Source: Latrodectus hesperus (lineage: Eukaryota > Arthropoda > Arachnida > Araneae > Theridiidae). Taken from it: a DNA stretch of 64,000 nucleotides. Both the position numbers and the translations under genes were made by a program. Positions 1-12,938 of the stretch are shown piece after piece (the first letter of the stretch is position 1; every line of letters begins with the position of its first letter). The stretch is from NCBI GenBank assembly GCA_037975125.1, contig CM075857.1, positions 28,493,749 to 28,557,748 on the forward strand, in the 5' to 3' direction. Under the pieces are notes generated by a model. It saw only the letters and a list, made by a program, of their open reading frames with translations, was not told the DNA's origin and made no database searches.

Positions 1-1692
1 ACTTTAAGTTTTTTTTTAAATTCTAGATATAATTTTTTCTAATCGCCAAAACTTTTAAGAAATACGAATGTTAATTCTTAGAAACTTTTCATATTCTTTA
101 AAACAAGTGACTAATTCTCTAAATTTTAATAAAAATTATTTCCGTAACTTCTTAAAAACTATTCCAATATTTTTAGAGTTATTTGTTCATTTTAACAATA
201 CAGTTTTAAAAAAGTGCTGCAACTCAGCATCTTTCGAGTAATTCAGTAAGAAGATACGCAATTTATCTTATTTGTCGATTTTTTATAATTTCTTATATAA
301 AAATGAATTTCAATATGTTTATTTTAAGACATTTTGATGTTGATATTTGTACTTTGATAAAGGAGCTATTTAACATTTGAAGTTTTAAATTCAGATTTAT
401 AGTATCTTAATTTTATTTACCAAGTATTTTATATTCCTTAAATATTTCCTCTTGGATTTTAAACTTTAATATATATGTAAATATAATTTTGAATAAATGA
501 ATAAATTAGAATATGCTTCAGTTGGCAATGTACACACAAAAACATTTTCGTGTAAACGTATAATCGACAAAAATTCCGTATTTTAATTCTATAATCTCTA
601 GTTAAATCATGTTTTAAAATTTATTTCACATGTTTTTTTAAAACTAATATCTTAAATGAATTCTAGAAACACAAAAGATTCGAACAAAATTCAGAAATTT
701 TTTTTATTTCTCTAACATTTAATTAAAAGCTAGAGTTTATTTATGGAAGTAATTGCATATAAATTAAAAAATATATATATTTTGTGAAAAAAAATTTTTC
801 ATTAAGTTTATTAACAAAAGAAAGATATTTTTTAGAATAATCAAAATATAATGAATGTTTTTCAGTAAGCCAATGAAAAGCTTTAAATTTTTACCGCATC
901 TTTTCCTTTTGGAGAACTTTCACCAATTGCAAAGGTCAAAACCTGAATTGTGGCTCAATGCAGTCTAATGACAGAAACGCCTGTTTCGCAGTGGATTAGA
1001 TTCCAAATCAATAACTAAATAACAGAAAATGAATGTTGCGCTTCTGCACTTTGCCTACATATCAGATGGATACGAGGTTTTCGAGGTTTTCTCCTTACAA
1101 CACGAAATTAAGAGTACACTTTTCTTTGATATCTTACGCCTTTCACCTGTTAGGGTTTCCACTATGCAGTGGTGGAACACCCAACATGACATGAGCCGGT
1201 AGAAAACAGAAACCTAATGTATGCATCATATTAAACAGTGATTGGAATCCAAACCACCAACTTCATTCCAAAGATAAAAACATTGAGGATAGTCATTTAT
1301 GTGCTTTAACACTGTTTTTTTAACAACCAATGCAAAAACATTTTGTCAACAATTGTACGGTCGATCAAATGTTATTGCTTATTAGAAGGGCATTTCATAA
1401 ATAACAGGGTGTAACACATATCACAAGGGAGAAAATTTTCAAGCACTCTCCTTAGAAAGTTTACATTCAATAAGTAGTAATGCAACTCCAATTTTTTTTT
1501 ATTCAAATGCGACAGGATTTGAACCCAAGGTCTTCAATTTGAAGAGTAGAATGTTTATGGTTATCGCAATTATCTGAACTTCAAAATATCAATAGGTCTC
1601 TTCCCATGAACCTGTCATTTTTTGACGCAAAAGGGATTACACAATCAGATTTTGCGGAACTGAAAGGTCCCGGTTATTATGTTATCTATATA
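1..1692. other. AT-rich non-coding stretch
   Basis: No open frame of note and no recognisable coding similarity. The only structured pieces are a tRNA-like segment near 1.5 kb and a slightly more GC-rich patch at about 890-1210. That patch contains the phrase CTCCTTACAACAC, which recurs with small changes in the repeat pair flanking element C (47.8 and 55.5 kb). It may be a decayed dispersed repeat. Confidence 0.6.
1505..1575 (-). repeat. Possible tRNA-derived SINE remnant
   Basis: On the minus strand there is a good RNA polymerase III B box (GGGTTCAAATCC) preceded about 50 bases upstream by a weak A-box-like stretch (ATAATTGCGATAACC). The arms do not fold into a clean tRNA, so a decayed SINE head is more likely than a working tRNA gene. 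Confidence 0.35.
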
Positions 1693-3314
1693 CAGTGATA
1701 CACAAAAGTCAGCACACACCTTTCAAAATTAACAGAAACTTATTTATTTCATATATTTACAGAAGAATTGAATTCAATTTAGCTTAAATTGTTTAGAAAA
1801 ATAAAAAATTGATGATCAAAAACAGCAGTAATTTTATCATTAGACACAAGATAATTTAAAATATTGAAAAATCAGTCATTTCGCAAGTCACAAAAGTGAA
1901 CTCACAAGAACGTTTACGTTTGAAATTTCCATATTTTAACATTTAGTTGGTCCACCTTTTGAATTTAAAACAGCTCTCATATGATTAGACATTGAATAGA
2001 CCAATCCTTTGGTTACAGTGCGGGGGATGTTTTGCCGTTCTTCAAGTAATGCCTTTTTAAGATACTGATCCATCTTAAGAGACTGATACAGATTTTCTGA
2101 TAAATCTTTCCAGTTCATCCCATCAATTTTCGATAGGATTAAGGTCAGGTCTTTGAGGAGGGGAGTGCAGTTGTCTTGGAGTGTTGTACAACAGCCATTC
2201 TTTGACAACACCAGCTGTGTGCTTTGGATCCTGGTCTTGTTGGAATATCCTGTCATTTCCCATGCTTAATTTTCTCACTGATTTTGCTTCAAATTGTTTT
2301 TTTAATTTATACAAATAGACAAAACGATCTATAGTGGTTTCTATAAAGACTAAATTGCCAACACTTGAAGCTGAAAAACAGCCCCAAACTATCACTTAAC
2401 CTCCGCCATCTTTTACTGAAGGAATCAGATTCTTTAATTCTAACTCTGTCCCGGGTTTTCGCCAAACTTTTTATTTACCATCCCAGCCAAAAATCTTAAA
2501 TTTAGATTCGTCTGTAAAAATAACTTTGCTCCAATAATCGTAATTATCGTTTTCATGAAGATCCGCAAATGCTAATCTTTTGCCTCTATTGACTTTACTA
2601 ATGAGAGGTTTTTGCGCAGAATTCTGCTATTATATTAATTTTCTCTCAAGGCTCTTATAATACATTCTGGATTTACATCAGTTTCTGTAACCTTTTCAAG
2701 ATGTTTGGATATATCTACTGCAGTAGTTTTCGGATTATTAAAAATGGTTCGAATGATTTTTCTTTTATCTCTACCGGTCAATTTTGGTGGTGTACCAGTA
2801 CGAGGCAAATTTTCTGTAGTTTTTGTCAAATTATATTTCTTTATTATTCCTTGCAATGTAGCTTTACTTCTACACATAATTTTACTTATTTGGTTGAGTG
2901 ATTTCACCTCATTTTTCAATATAATAACCAGTTCTCTGATTTCTAATGATGTTTCAGTTCTTTTAGTTGCAATTTTAAAATTAATAAAATAAATTTCAAA
3001 AAATGTCCTCTAATACTTATATAAAACAAGGCACATTTCTTACAAATATGTTAAGACAATAAGAAGCTGGCCAAATTCCTGCAAAAATCTATTCAAATCA
3101 AACTGTATGCTCACTTTTGTGAGTTTGAAAAACGCATATTTTTAACTTAATCCAAAAATGATTATGATAATCATAAAATGTTTGATGTCTATTAGACACA
3201 TGATGATTGAAATGCATACTGGAAGCTATAGGAATGAGAAAAAGAAATTTATTTTCATTTTATTTCAAAAAATAGGAAAATTTGAAAGTGTATGCTGACT
3301 TTCGTGTATCACGG
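1693..3314 (-). mobile_element. Tc1-like DNA transposon, complete ends, dead transposase
   Basis: The ends are inverted repeats: CAGTGATACACAAAAGTCAG on the left and, reverse-complemented, CCGTGATACACGAAAGTCAG on the right. They continue with similarity for about 35 bases. Each end is flanked by the TA dinucleotide expected as the Tc1/mariner target duplication (1691-1692 and 3315-3316). At 1622 bp the length is normal for an autonomous Tc1 element. The transposase lies on the minus strand and is broken by frameshifts. Confidence 0.9.
1936..2919 (-). pseudogene. Tc1-like transposase, frameshifted
   Basis: The N-terminal part (2919-2635) is a helix-turn-helix segment with the linker phrase PRTGTPPKLTGRDKRKI. 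The C-terminal part (2395-1936, two overlapping frames) carries the catalytic phrases FQQDQDPKHTA and PDLNPIEN. The spacing between the second Asp and the Glu is 34 residues, the DD34E signature of Tc1 transposases that cut and paste DNA in the nucleus. The terminal phrase MRAVLNSKGGPTKC is also typical of the family. The two ends are in different frames and the region with the first Asp is broken, so no active enzyme is encoded. Confidence 0.88.
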
Positions 3315-3836
3315 TAAATGTTATTTCAATTTTTCATGTGTGATGTTACTTAAAAGAAAATATACACACTTCAAAATCTCGTAAAAATATTTAAAATATG
3401 TCGAGAATTTTAAATTTCTTTTTCAAACTTCTGGTATACACTGGATTAAAACAATTTTTGCTAATAATAATTATTTGTTATTATTCCTTATTTTCATTTT
3501 TTAATGTCTTATAATCCATTAAAATTATAAATGTTTTAATGGATCATGTATATAAATACTTAAAAAAATATGAAAATAGAAAATTAGAATTTAAAATTGG
3601 AAATGAAAATAGAGGTAATCAGATATTAAATGTTATTCAGCACTTTTAATCGAAACATTGTATAATTTTATGATGAAAAATTGCTTTAATTTCAATTTCG
3701 TTAATTTTGTTTTGTAACATCCTTTCTATAAAACAGAACTCGCAGAATGGATCTCTTTTACTAATACAATACTCTCTTCGGGGGTTTTGGACATAGATTT
3801 TAAGGCTCTTGTCTTTACATACATATCAGAAAAGTG

Positions 3837-3837
<1 letters not shown>

Positions 3838-3913
<76 letters not shown>
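3838..3913. repeat. (AT)n microsatellite
   Basis: Uninterrupted alternating TA of about 75 bp, directly left of the second Tc1-like element. Confidence 0.97.
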
Positions 3914-3919
<6 letters not shown>

Positions 3920-3993
3920 GTTAACAAAATGTTTATTTGTACACTTCAATTTTAGAATTTTATAGAAAAATAAAATAAAATAACTAAGTTAAA

Positions 3994-4013
3994 ATATATA
4001 TATATATAACTAA

Positions 4014-4069
<56 letters not shown>
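3994..4069. repeat. (AT)n microsatellite inside the Tc1-like element
   Basis: Two alternating TA runs (3994-4008 and 4018-4069) separated by ACTAAATTA. They lie just inside the left inverted repeat of the second Tc1-like element, so they probably expanded after insertion. Confidence 0.93.
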
Positions 4070-4075
<6 letters not shown>

Positions 4076-4222
4076 GAGGTAAAATAATAATAAACACCAA
4101 CAAAAAAAATACATATAATTTACATAAACGTTATAGTTGATTAATGAATAAAACTTTATATAAACTATACAAAAAGAGTATTTCTCCACTTACTTAGTGA
4201 TAAACTTTAAACATAATTGTAA

Positions 4223-5261
4223 TTATTTTATAGAAATCTTATACTTTGTATGCATTCCATTGGCTTTTACAATTGCTTCATGACGTCTTGGCATTGATTC
4301 CATTAATTTTTTGGTGGTTTCTTGATCTATTTCTTCCCAAGCTTCCATGAGTGCTTCTTTCAAACTATTTTTACTTGTAATATTTTTTTCGAATTTGTGC
4401 ATCCAATAGCATTCACAAATTTTCAATTGGATTTATATCCGGGGATTGTGGTGGAGTTTCAAGGCATCATTGCGCGTTATAAAACAGCCATGTTTTAGTA
4501 ACTATCACAGTGTGTTTTGGATCGTTATCTTGTTGGAATAAGAAAGTCTCTCCGATACCCAATTTTCTAGCACTGTCTAATAAGTTACGCCGCAACACAA
4601 TGTAACCTAAAGCTGTCATTTTTGTGTCAATAATGTGTAACTATCCAACCCCGCCATGAACTACACAAGCCATCACATTTCCACCACCATGTTTCAGGGT
4701 CTGAAGTACAATTTTACTATCAAAGGCTGTTTTATTTTTTCTCCAGATTTTTCGGATACTAGGGGTTATAAAAAAATTTCAAACTTACTCGCGTCTGAAA
4801 AATTAACCCTTTTCCAGAAGTCCATCGGTTTGTCTTTGTATTTCATAGCAAATTCAAACACTTTTTTCTATTAACTTCAGAGATCATTGGTTTTTTCTCG
4901 GAGTTCTGCCCTTTAAACCAGCACTATGCAACACATTTCTTATTGTTTGAGCGGTCACTCTAATGTTAGAAGATACCAGAAGGTCATCTGCATTTTTCTG
5001 AGCAGAAATTTGTGGTTTTCTATTAGCTGCTTTAAAAATACTTCCTTTATTTCTTGAAGTTAATTTAATCGAGCCATCTGGCCTGCGTTCATTTTCAAAA
5101 CGAGTCCAGTATTTTTATATTTTCTCTCTTACGATGTAACCAATAGTTGTAAAGGGTAACTTAACCATCTTTTGAATTTCGCGATAATATTTTCCACTTT
5201 TATTAAGGTTAACAATATGAGTTCTCATGTCTAAAGAGACTTCTTTTGATTTTGTGGCCAT
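4223..5261 (-). pseudogene. Tc1-like transposase remnant
   Basis: The start is a minus-strand ATG at 5261, giving MATKSKEVSLDMRTHIVNL, the usual N-terminal helix-turn-helix opening of Tc1 transposases. That frame stops after about 47 codons. Near 4440-4470 the catalytic Glu motif PDINPIEN is visible. The C-terminal segment (4426-4223) contains SMPRRHEAIVKANG, a characteristic closing phrase of Tc1 transposases. Several frame breaks lie between these pieces, so it cannot be functional. Confidence 0.85.
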
Positions 5262-5611
5262 TTCTCAAATTTTCTCTACGAGTGTGACCTTCACTGTTAA
5301 AAAAGATAATCTTCAATGTGTTTAAGAAGTACAAACTATCCAAAAAAGTTAACTATTATGTGAAAAATTGCATGAAAGGATTGTAATATTTACCGGAGAT
5401 ATAGGTGTACAAATATACTTTTTGCAAGAAATTTTCCAAGTTTGTAAGATTTTGGTTTTATTTTCAATTATTTCAAAATATTTTTTTCGTTTACTTAGAA
5501 ATAAACAACAAACTCACGCTCACACATTGCAAGGAATAAAATAGCTGCTTATATTTTTCTAAACTTTAAAAAAAGTGGTGTACAAATAAGTGTAATAATT
5601 TTTGTAACATC

Positions 5612-6282
5612 AATAAACAAATAAAATGAACAGAAAACATTGTTATTAATAATAATATTCCAATTAATTTTATTAAACACTATTTGGCTCGAGAGCATTG
5701 CTTATAAGAGTGCAGTAAGGTGTAGTTGTAAAGAAGAGTCACCCAAGACTTGATGGTCTTATATGAGAAGCTTGAATTCCCAATAGTATTTAGATTTAGT
5801 CTTTCAATTTATGTATTTGGTTTGCTACTTACGCATTTATTTGCAATTTCGCAGGTTTTGGATTTGATATTTTATTTCGGCAACTGCAAACTTAATATTT
5901 TGCTCTGGCAATTAGAATTTATTCACTAAATTTATTCCCGTGTTACTATCTTCACTTTCAGAAACTTTTTGTTGAAGAATTCGGGGCGTAGTGGCTTCAT
6001 TCAGATTTTAGTCTCCTCGGGTCATTGTAAAACTTTGTGCAGATGTGGTCAACATCCCCATAGTGCTTCATTTCATTTGATATATTGTGCTTTTCCAATT
6101 TTCCTTTAATTCTGTATGTTTTTGTAAATGATTCAAATTCTAAACTTCATATTTTAAATTTTCTTTGTCTATTGGCTATATATTCTATTTACTATACATA
6201 ATTAGTCCTGTCTTTTCACTTTAATTTTGCTTATCTTTAATATTGTTTAACTTCAATGTGATTCACTTTTATATTTGTTCTG

Positions 6283-6284
<2 letters not shown>
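5612..6284. other. AT-rich non-coding spacer
   Basis: No reading frame or repeat that I recognise. T-rich on the plus strand towards 6280. Confidence 0.5.

Positions 6285-6368
<84 letters not shown>
6285..6368. repeat. (AT)n microsatellite
   Basis: Uninterrupted alternating TA of 84 bp. It sits where the left inverted repeat of the mariner remnant should be and has probably replaced it. Confidence 0.97.
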
Positions 6369-6369
<1 letters not shown>

Positions 6370-6373
<4 letters not shown>

Positions 6374-7366
6374 GTCTGAGCAGTACGCATTGCTAAAGAT
6401 GGTTTGAAAAGTTTCAAAATGAAGATTTCTTTGTGAGAAACGAGGAGCGTGACAGATCAAGAAAAAAATTGAAGATGCTAAATTGTGTAAGCATTACTCG
6501 ATGAAGATGTTGGCCAAACGCAAGAACATCTTGCTGAACAATTGAATGTTGACCAGAGCACTGTTTCCCGTCGTCTCAAAGCAATGGGCAAGATAATAAA
6601 GGTCAGTAGATAGGTACCACACGAGCTAACGTACCGTCAGCAGTTAAACCGAAAAATCGCGTGCGAAATGTTGCTTACCCGCTACAAACGCAACTCATAT
6701 CTTCATTGTATTGTGACTGGCGATGAAAAATTGATATGTGTTTGAGAATCCCAAGCATAATCGATCATACTTTGACCCCGGACAACCATACAAATCGACC
6801 GCAAGGCCGAACCGCTTCCACCGCAAGACAATGCAATGTAGTTTCTGTGACCAGGAGGGGCCAATCTATTATGAACTTCTCATATTCGGTGAAACCATTA
6901 ATACTGATCACTACAAGCAACAATTACTTGACTTGAACGATGCTATTCTCGAAAAACGCTAGCAATACAAGAAATGGCAGTACAAAGTGATTTTCCTCGA
7001 TGACAATGCCCTTAGCCACCGTACTAAACCGACTAAGGATATCGTTAAGGCGCTCGGCCTGGAGCCCTTAGCGCATGCGGCATATTCGCCAGCCTTGGCT
7101 CCTTTCGATTACGACCTATTCATTGGGACACGCATTGGTTGACCAGCGCTTCACTTCTTACGAAAACGTCAAATCTTGGCTTGATGACTGGCTGGCCTCA
7201 AATGACCGATCTTTTTTTTTGGGGTGATATTCACAAACTGCCCGAAAGATTGGAAAAATGTGTAGCCAGCGATATAAATTATTTCAAATAAAGAAATGTT
7301 TACAGTTTTTGCAAATTTATTGTGTCTTTTTTTAAAACAATCGTCTTATTTCATTTGCATACACCT
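6370..7366 (+). mobile_element. mariner transposon remnant
   Basis: Frameshifted mariner transposase sequence followed by a probable right inverted repeat ending TTTGCATACACCT (7354-7366). No left repeat is visible, because the sequence emerges from an (AT)n array. The base composition is distinctly less AT-rich than the surroundings, as expected for a horizontally spreading element. Confidence 0.82.
6385..7230 (+). pseudogene. mariner transposase (DD34D), broken
   Basis: In order: an N-terminal helix-turn-helix region with QLNVDQSTVSRRLKAMGK (about 6535-6590), the first catalytic block VTGDEKL (about 6714-6735), a long readable stretch PKHNRSYFDPGQPYKSTARP (6738-6962), a second catalytic block FLDDNALSHRT (about 6990-7020) and a third block SPALAPFDYDLF (about 7090-7120). 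The spacing from the second to the third Asp is 34 residues, the DD34D signature of mariner. Stops (for example the TAG at 6961) and frameshifts kill the frame. Confidence 0.88.
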
Positions 7367-7407
7367 TGTATACATATACGATTTTATATATATCAGGTGT
7401 ATGCAAA
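7354..7407. repeat. 13-bp inverted repeat at the mariner end
   Basis: TTTGCATACACCT (7354-7366) is repeated perfectly in inverted orientation as AGGTGTATGCAAA (7395-7407), with 28 bp of AT-rich DNA between. The first arm is the likely right tip of the mariner copy. The second looks like the left tip of another copy whose body is missing. Confidence 0.7.
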
Positions 7408-8057
7408 GCAATTCACGATTTTAGGATTTTAGAACATTCACGATTTTAAGAATTAGTGACAGTGTCTCATAGATGCATAATTTTAATTCCCAATTACAAC
7501 TTAAATTTGAAGGATGTCTTTTTTGTGAACCCATTCTACCGCAATTTCCATTTGTGATTAAATTTTATTATCTAATTTATTTCATAGTTTTTTAATATTA
7601 TGGTTGAGAAATTTAGATCAACTTTTTAAATTTATTTATTTAGAGAATCCAAAACTTTAGTACTTAAGGCATTAGCTCACGTGCCATCCAATATTTCTTG
7701 ACTATCAGTAGTTGACTCAGTAGGAGGACTTTATGTCCTCCTATTGAGAAAGTACGAAACAATTATTTATATAAATGTGTTCAAAAATCAAAATAGTTGA
7801 TGAGAGTCTCAGAAAAGTTTAAAGAAGATACCAACTTATTCTATAGTGATGGTCCTACTTGCATTCCTGTGAATAAGTACACTTCAGTCTTTCTTGGAAA
7901 ACCGGGAACAAGTTCTCTCCTTCAGAGTGTTCCATCTTTTATCCCTTAATCATAATCGGCTTCAGAATTTTTCTAACACAGTCAGAATAATAAAAATTTA
8001 GTCTTCTGAAAAAGAAAGCGGGGACGATTTATACATTGTTCAATCAAGGGTCACTTT

Positions 8058-8115
8058 GGCCTGGTAGATTAGGGCGTCATTCTCATTATCGCAATTTAGT
8101 GAATTCGAATCTCGG
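8058..8115 (+). repeat. Possible tRNA-derived SINE head
   Basis: GGCCTGGTAGATTAGGG resembles a pol III A box, and about 45 bases later TGAATTCGAATCTC resembles a B box. The spacing is tRNA-like but no cloverleaf closes. A SINE body may continue to about 8340, but its end is not marked. Confidence 0.35.
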
Positions 8116-10195
8116 CATAACCGAAGATCCATCGCATTCTCTAAAGGTTGCTGGGACAAGTTAAAACTGGGCATGGTCGCAATGTTTTCCAAATGAAAGG
8201 TTACCTCTGAAGATGGCAGGCCAAATATTGGGGTAATTTGCTTGGTTCCTGCTTCTTAATCTTGAAGACTCGACTCGGCTGCTTCTATCTGATTTAACCC
8301 AACTCAGGGATAGGTTACAGGAAGCATGCTGGTACAAAAAGAACAACGTTGTTTAATCAAACCTTCCTCTGGCTTTACAAAATCGTAAATTTATAGAGTT
8401 ATCGATAACTAATTATATTGAAACTAATGATTAGAAGCAAATCCTGTGAAATTTCTCCCTCTAATATATTTTCCGTCTAACAACCCCATGCTTCAGAGTA
8501 TATCAGTAGCTTCAAATGCAAACATTTCTATTCATGGATAGGGAAAAATGGAGCTTCTGCCAGTCAGGAGACCAGATCACCAACAAGTAGATGACTGACT
8601 AAGCTCTTGTTGGTATCCCTTTTAATCCGCCATGGACCTACCTGTAGTTAGTTAATCCATGTGACTCTACCGATAGTTAAATTACCACCGGTATATCTCT
8701 CAAGGTTTTCAGGGTCTCACCATTTTGGAAAACTTTTCAAGAATAAAAAGCAGGATTCAAATAATATGGATTGTTCCTCCAGAGCACCAATGGTATTAGC
8801 GTTCTCGTCCGGGAACATCACTGAGTCACGGCTTTAAAAGACAGAGGCAAATTACTCTCGCTCCTTTTCGAAGTGGTCACCTCGGATTATCAAAATTTTC
8901 TAAAGACTCCAGCATTTTCGAGACCTGTACCAATTGTGTCGCTGAATAAGTTACGCCTTTGAGTGTCAGAGGCTGTCCAAGCAAAGATTTATACGACGAT
9001 CCTTTGATGGTGCTAGATTTTTTGAGGGTGTTTAACGTTATGGACTTGGTCTAGCGCTGCTATAGAAAGGAGACATGCAACAATAAGTGAAAAAATCGTA
9101 TTGATTTCGATGACCACGAGATGACACTGCCGAGGCAGCAAAAATGAGTTTTAAAAACAGAAGAGTGAAAGATGGGCTTTTCGGCTTAATTCTAGAAACA
9201 AGAAGTAGAATGAAACTGTTGATATTATTATTGTGTGTGTTTTCGTTTATTAAACGTTTCTGTAAATTTAATTTTGTGTTCTGTGCAATCATCCTAGATA
9301 ATAAATATTTGATAACTAATATGTTGTGTGATAAATTCGCGGCACCAATTTAAATTAGCGATATAACAGTATTTTTGCAATGAGTGATTATGGGTTAAAA
9401 TCGCTTTAGTTATCTCTTAGTTAAATCGCTCTTAATTTAGTTAAAATCGCAAGTTAAATATTCTAGGAGCTATGCACTTGAGAATCATCAATTTGACATG
9501 CCGGCTTTACAAATACAGCAAAGAATGTTAAACCAGATGATCCTAGGCTTGGATCCAACCTGACGGCTAGAATTAAGATGACTCAAAACTTCGGCAATGA
9601 AACCCACTGCAGACCGAAACTTTATTTAGGAATTTTTATTGTTTTGACTAAGATGTTGTCTGTACGCATAAGAAGTATCTCAGGTGACTAAACTATTGAG
9701 ATCAGGAATGAAAATTCGGAAAAATATAATTTTAAAAATTAGTTTCGAAAAAGAAAAAAATTAAGAGATTTCTTTGCTTGATTTTTCATCAATAAAATGA
9801 GAGTAAGAATTATTTTAAATATAAATTTTACTTTCAAATACAGAGCAATATGTTTCTCCAATAGTATTTTATATATAAAAAGAGAAAACAATTTAGTAAA
9901 AGAAAAACTTGTTTTAAGATTAAAAACATACTTTTTCTATTTTACGAAATTTGATTAAAAAATTATTTTACGAGTCCATACGAGTTCCTGAAGACGAACG
10001 TATATCGTATTGTATACTTAAATACCTATTTTATATAAATGGATAGGTATATAATAAAAGTTGATATAGAGATAAATATAGTTATACATATTGTTACAAA
10101 GTTTGTAAATATTTCTAGCATTCCTCTTGAGATATCTCAGACAGATCCGAAGTACTCAGATTCTGGAACAAAAATCGAGTGATCTTGGCGTGATT

Positions 10196-10420
10196 TTACG
10201 TTAAGAACGGCTTTTCCAGTAATTTGACAGCTTGACGACCACTTGGCGAGATCCTTAATGACTTGGTAACCACTTGACGACCTTTTGGCGGGATTCTTGG
10301 CAACTTGTTTACCACTTGGTGAGATTTGGCGATAAACTGATAGTTTTGGAAATTTCCACTACCTAAACTCTTGGGCCTTATTAAGCGAGATAGCCTAGAG
10401 TCTTCCAGAACCTTGGAGAA
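10196..10420. repeat. Short-period repeat of a dispersed family
   Basis: On the minus strand a unit of about 42 nt beginning CGCCAAAAGGTCGTCAAGTG recurs roughly 2.5 times between 10200 and 10330. The following 80 bp (phrases TTTTGGAAA, GCGAGATAGCC, TCTTCCAGAA) resemble 37295-37370. Related CCAAG/GCCAA-rich sequence occurs at 61370-61545. The open minus-strand frame across it is probably a by-product of the in-phase period. Confidence 0.45.
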
Positions 10421-12938
10421 AGACTTAGGCTTTAAATTCAAGTAAGTTATAAGTACCACCGTTCCATGGACCGAGTGAGTCAGATCTCTGTTTTTGGGAG
10501 CTGTTTACCGTTGAATTGATACAGTATAATTGTAATTCGTAAAGGCTTGGTTTTTTCCGACATCTTTTAGAAAGTTTTACAAATAAAAACCCTGTGATTG
10601 TTAAGAGTTTATTTTATCGACTTTCTATCAACACGAACCTCGGTACAATATAGTAAACATAAAGTATTCATATACTATATATTTTATTTTATTTACACAT
10701 TTGAGTATCAGTAACTTATAAATTCATTTATCAGCTTGTAGAAACTTTCTATTTGAAAATTCATTTTATATATTAATGCTATAAATAATATCGGTTATAT
10801 ATTTATATAGCGCCAGTTAAGATTAATTAGTATACTTAAGCACATTTATGAGTTATGAAGCAAGATTAATCATAAAGGTATCATTAGTTTGATACTTTTG
10901 ATTAAATTTTAACGTCCACAGATGAATTCTTGAAGTGATGTTTTTCTGGGAATAGGTGAATTCACGACATTTGTGATGCTTATACCATCTCATTACGTAT
11001 TTCCTGTAACTAGCGATGAAGTCATTTTCGGTAACTTTGTCCCACCCACACGTTAGAGATAACGAGATCAATATAACATTAAGACGACATCGGAACTTAA
11101 CGCATAAAAGAAACAAATATTCGAGCGTAGGAGGTTAAAAGACAGGTTTAAGTTCGACACTAACAGATAGAATGGAGCTTCCTCAAATGTTTCCAAGGGT
11201 GATTAGGGACTTTCCATGGCAGGAAATAGCGAGACATTAAATGGCCATAATTGTGAGTATTTAAACTCCATTAAATATCACTTAAAACGAGATTCTTCTC
11301 GTTTAAAGGGAGCATGCAGAGCAAATGTGGAAGTTAATTATTTAAATAAATAATGAAAATAAATATAGAAAAAAGGAAGGGAGAATAATGTCGAGAAAAA
11401 TTATGATATTAACATTTTACTTAGATGGTATATAAACCATATATAGAATAAAATTTGCTTAGTAGCCAAAATAACCTAGTTTTCTATTCATAATCTTATA
11501 TAAAAATATAGAGCACATGTTTACCTTCATTAAAAAATTTACTATAATACTTGTTAATAAATTTTTAAAAGTATAAAAAATTTTTACTAAATTATTTATT
11601 CGAAATATATATTAACACAAAATCTTATATTACAATTAGCGAAATTAAATATACTGCAAAAACTAATTTAGATAATTTTTAAAGTTTTTAAGGAAAAATT
11701 TGTAATTTACGGAAAAATATTAGGTATGAATTTACTTATTAAATCATTTAAAGCTTTTCAATTAGATTACAAAAAGGTGCTCCAGTGTTTGATTTAACAT
11801 TTTAATAAGCAAACAACATCAACAAACATAACTAAAAATATATAATACGATACAACCAATTATATTAAGAATTAACATAAATGAGATTTCTGAATGACAT
11901 CAAAATAGAACTGGGTGTTGTGTAAAGTGCATCCACCACACACGGAAGAGAGGGTTCTACTCAACTGTCAAGTGCTGCCATCTGTTGTCGTGACTAATGT
12001 TATCCAAATCTGGACATTTATTACACACAACCATTAAGTATTTTTAATCCAAATGAAATGCGTCTACTAATTATAATTATTTGCGTGCAGTGATTTTGGT
12101 AAATGTTAAAAAAACTGCATTACAAAATGCTTTCTCTCACATCAGGTAGTTTTAATTCAAACCTATCTATAGATATTTGAAGAAAAGCTTGATAATTTTA
12201 AATGTAAAAAGCAAAATTTTAATTACTAAAACATCTCTGCCCTTCAAGTTATTATTTTCCAAATCGTTTTAAATGCTTTCATGGAATGTGTTAAAAGGGT
12301 ATTAATATAAAATCTAGAAACGAATGCTAATAATTGCTGATTTCGTGTTTTAATTTACTCAAGAAATAATTAAAAGGACAAGCTAAATGGAAGCTTAATA
12401 GATGCAAACAGCTATCAGTGGATGTATAACTTAGAATATACATATGCAAAAAATCATATGTGAAATTTATTATAGAATTTTTTAATTCTTAGAACTATTT
12501 AAATAGCTTAATGAAATGCTTCACGATAACAAGTTACTAACACGATAAAATCTCACTTTATCGAAATGATTCAAGGAATGTAATGAAACACTTAATTCTT
12601 CAAAAACTCCTAAAGCGAATCACTGATAAGATTTTGAGGGAATAATGTCTAATATAAGAATAGCTCCCGCCAAGTGATTCTGTTAATGAAGGTTGCCATA
12701 GTAACAAAGCCTGCCATTTCAAATGCTGTTCAGTGTGTTATGGTTTAGCGATGTGTAGAATAGTCCTTAATAGTTTTTTCAGAATGTATAAAGTTCCGAA
12801 TTTACTGACTGGCACAATGCAGTTAACAGTTAAAATTAACAAACAGTTATTTGGGGAGAGAAATGTATTCCCATGATAAATAAAGATTGTATAGTACAGC
12901 TAAAAGAAAGAAATCTCCATGCCCCGTATAGCATTACC

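Larger units (their letters stand above)
3918..5611 (-). mobile_element. Second Tc1-like transposon, degenerate
   Basis: The left end CAGTTAACAAAATG and subterminal TTATTTGTACAC are matched in inverted orientation on the right (GTGTACAAATAAG near 5578-5590, ending GTAACATC). The repeats are much more diverged than in the first element, and the exact tips are uncertain because the left one meets an (AT)n array. Minus-strand coding traces of a Tc1 transposase fill the middle. Confidence 0.75.
7408..12938. other. Long non-coding stretch with decayed repeats
   Basis: About 5.5 kb without a supportable gene. Short open frames at 8161-8346, 9038-9353 and 10853-11116 have no recognisable domains or homology and are best treated as chance. 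Embedded pieces listed separately are a SINE-like head at 8.06 kb and a 42-nt-period repeat at 10.2 kb. Confidence 0.55.

Noticed and set aside
9038..9353. Overlapping opposite-strand frames of 69-84 codons
   Set aside because: Low-complexity hydrophobic translation with no homology, conserved motif or gene context.
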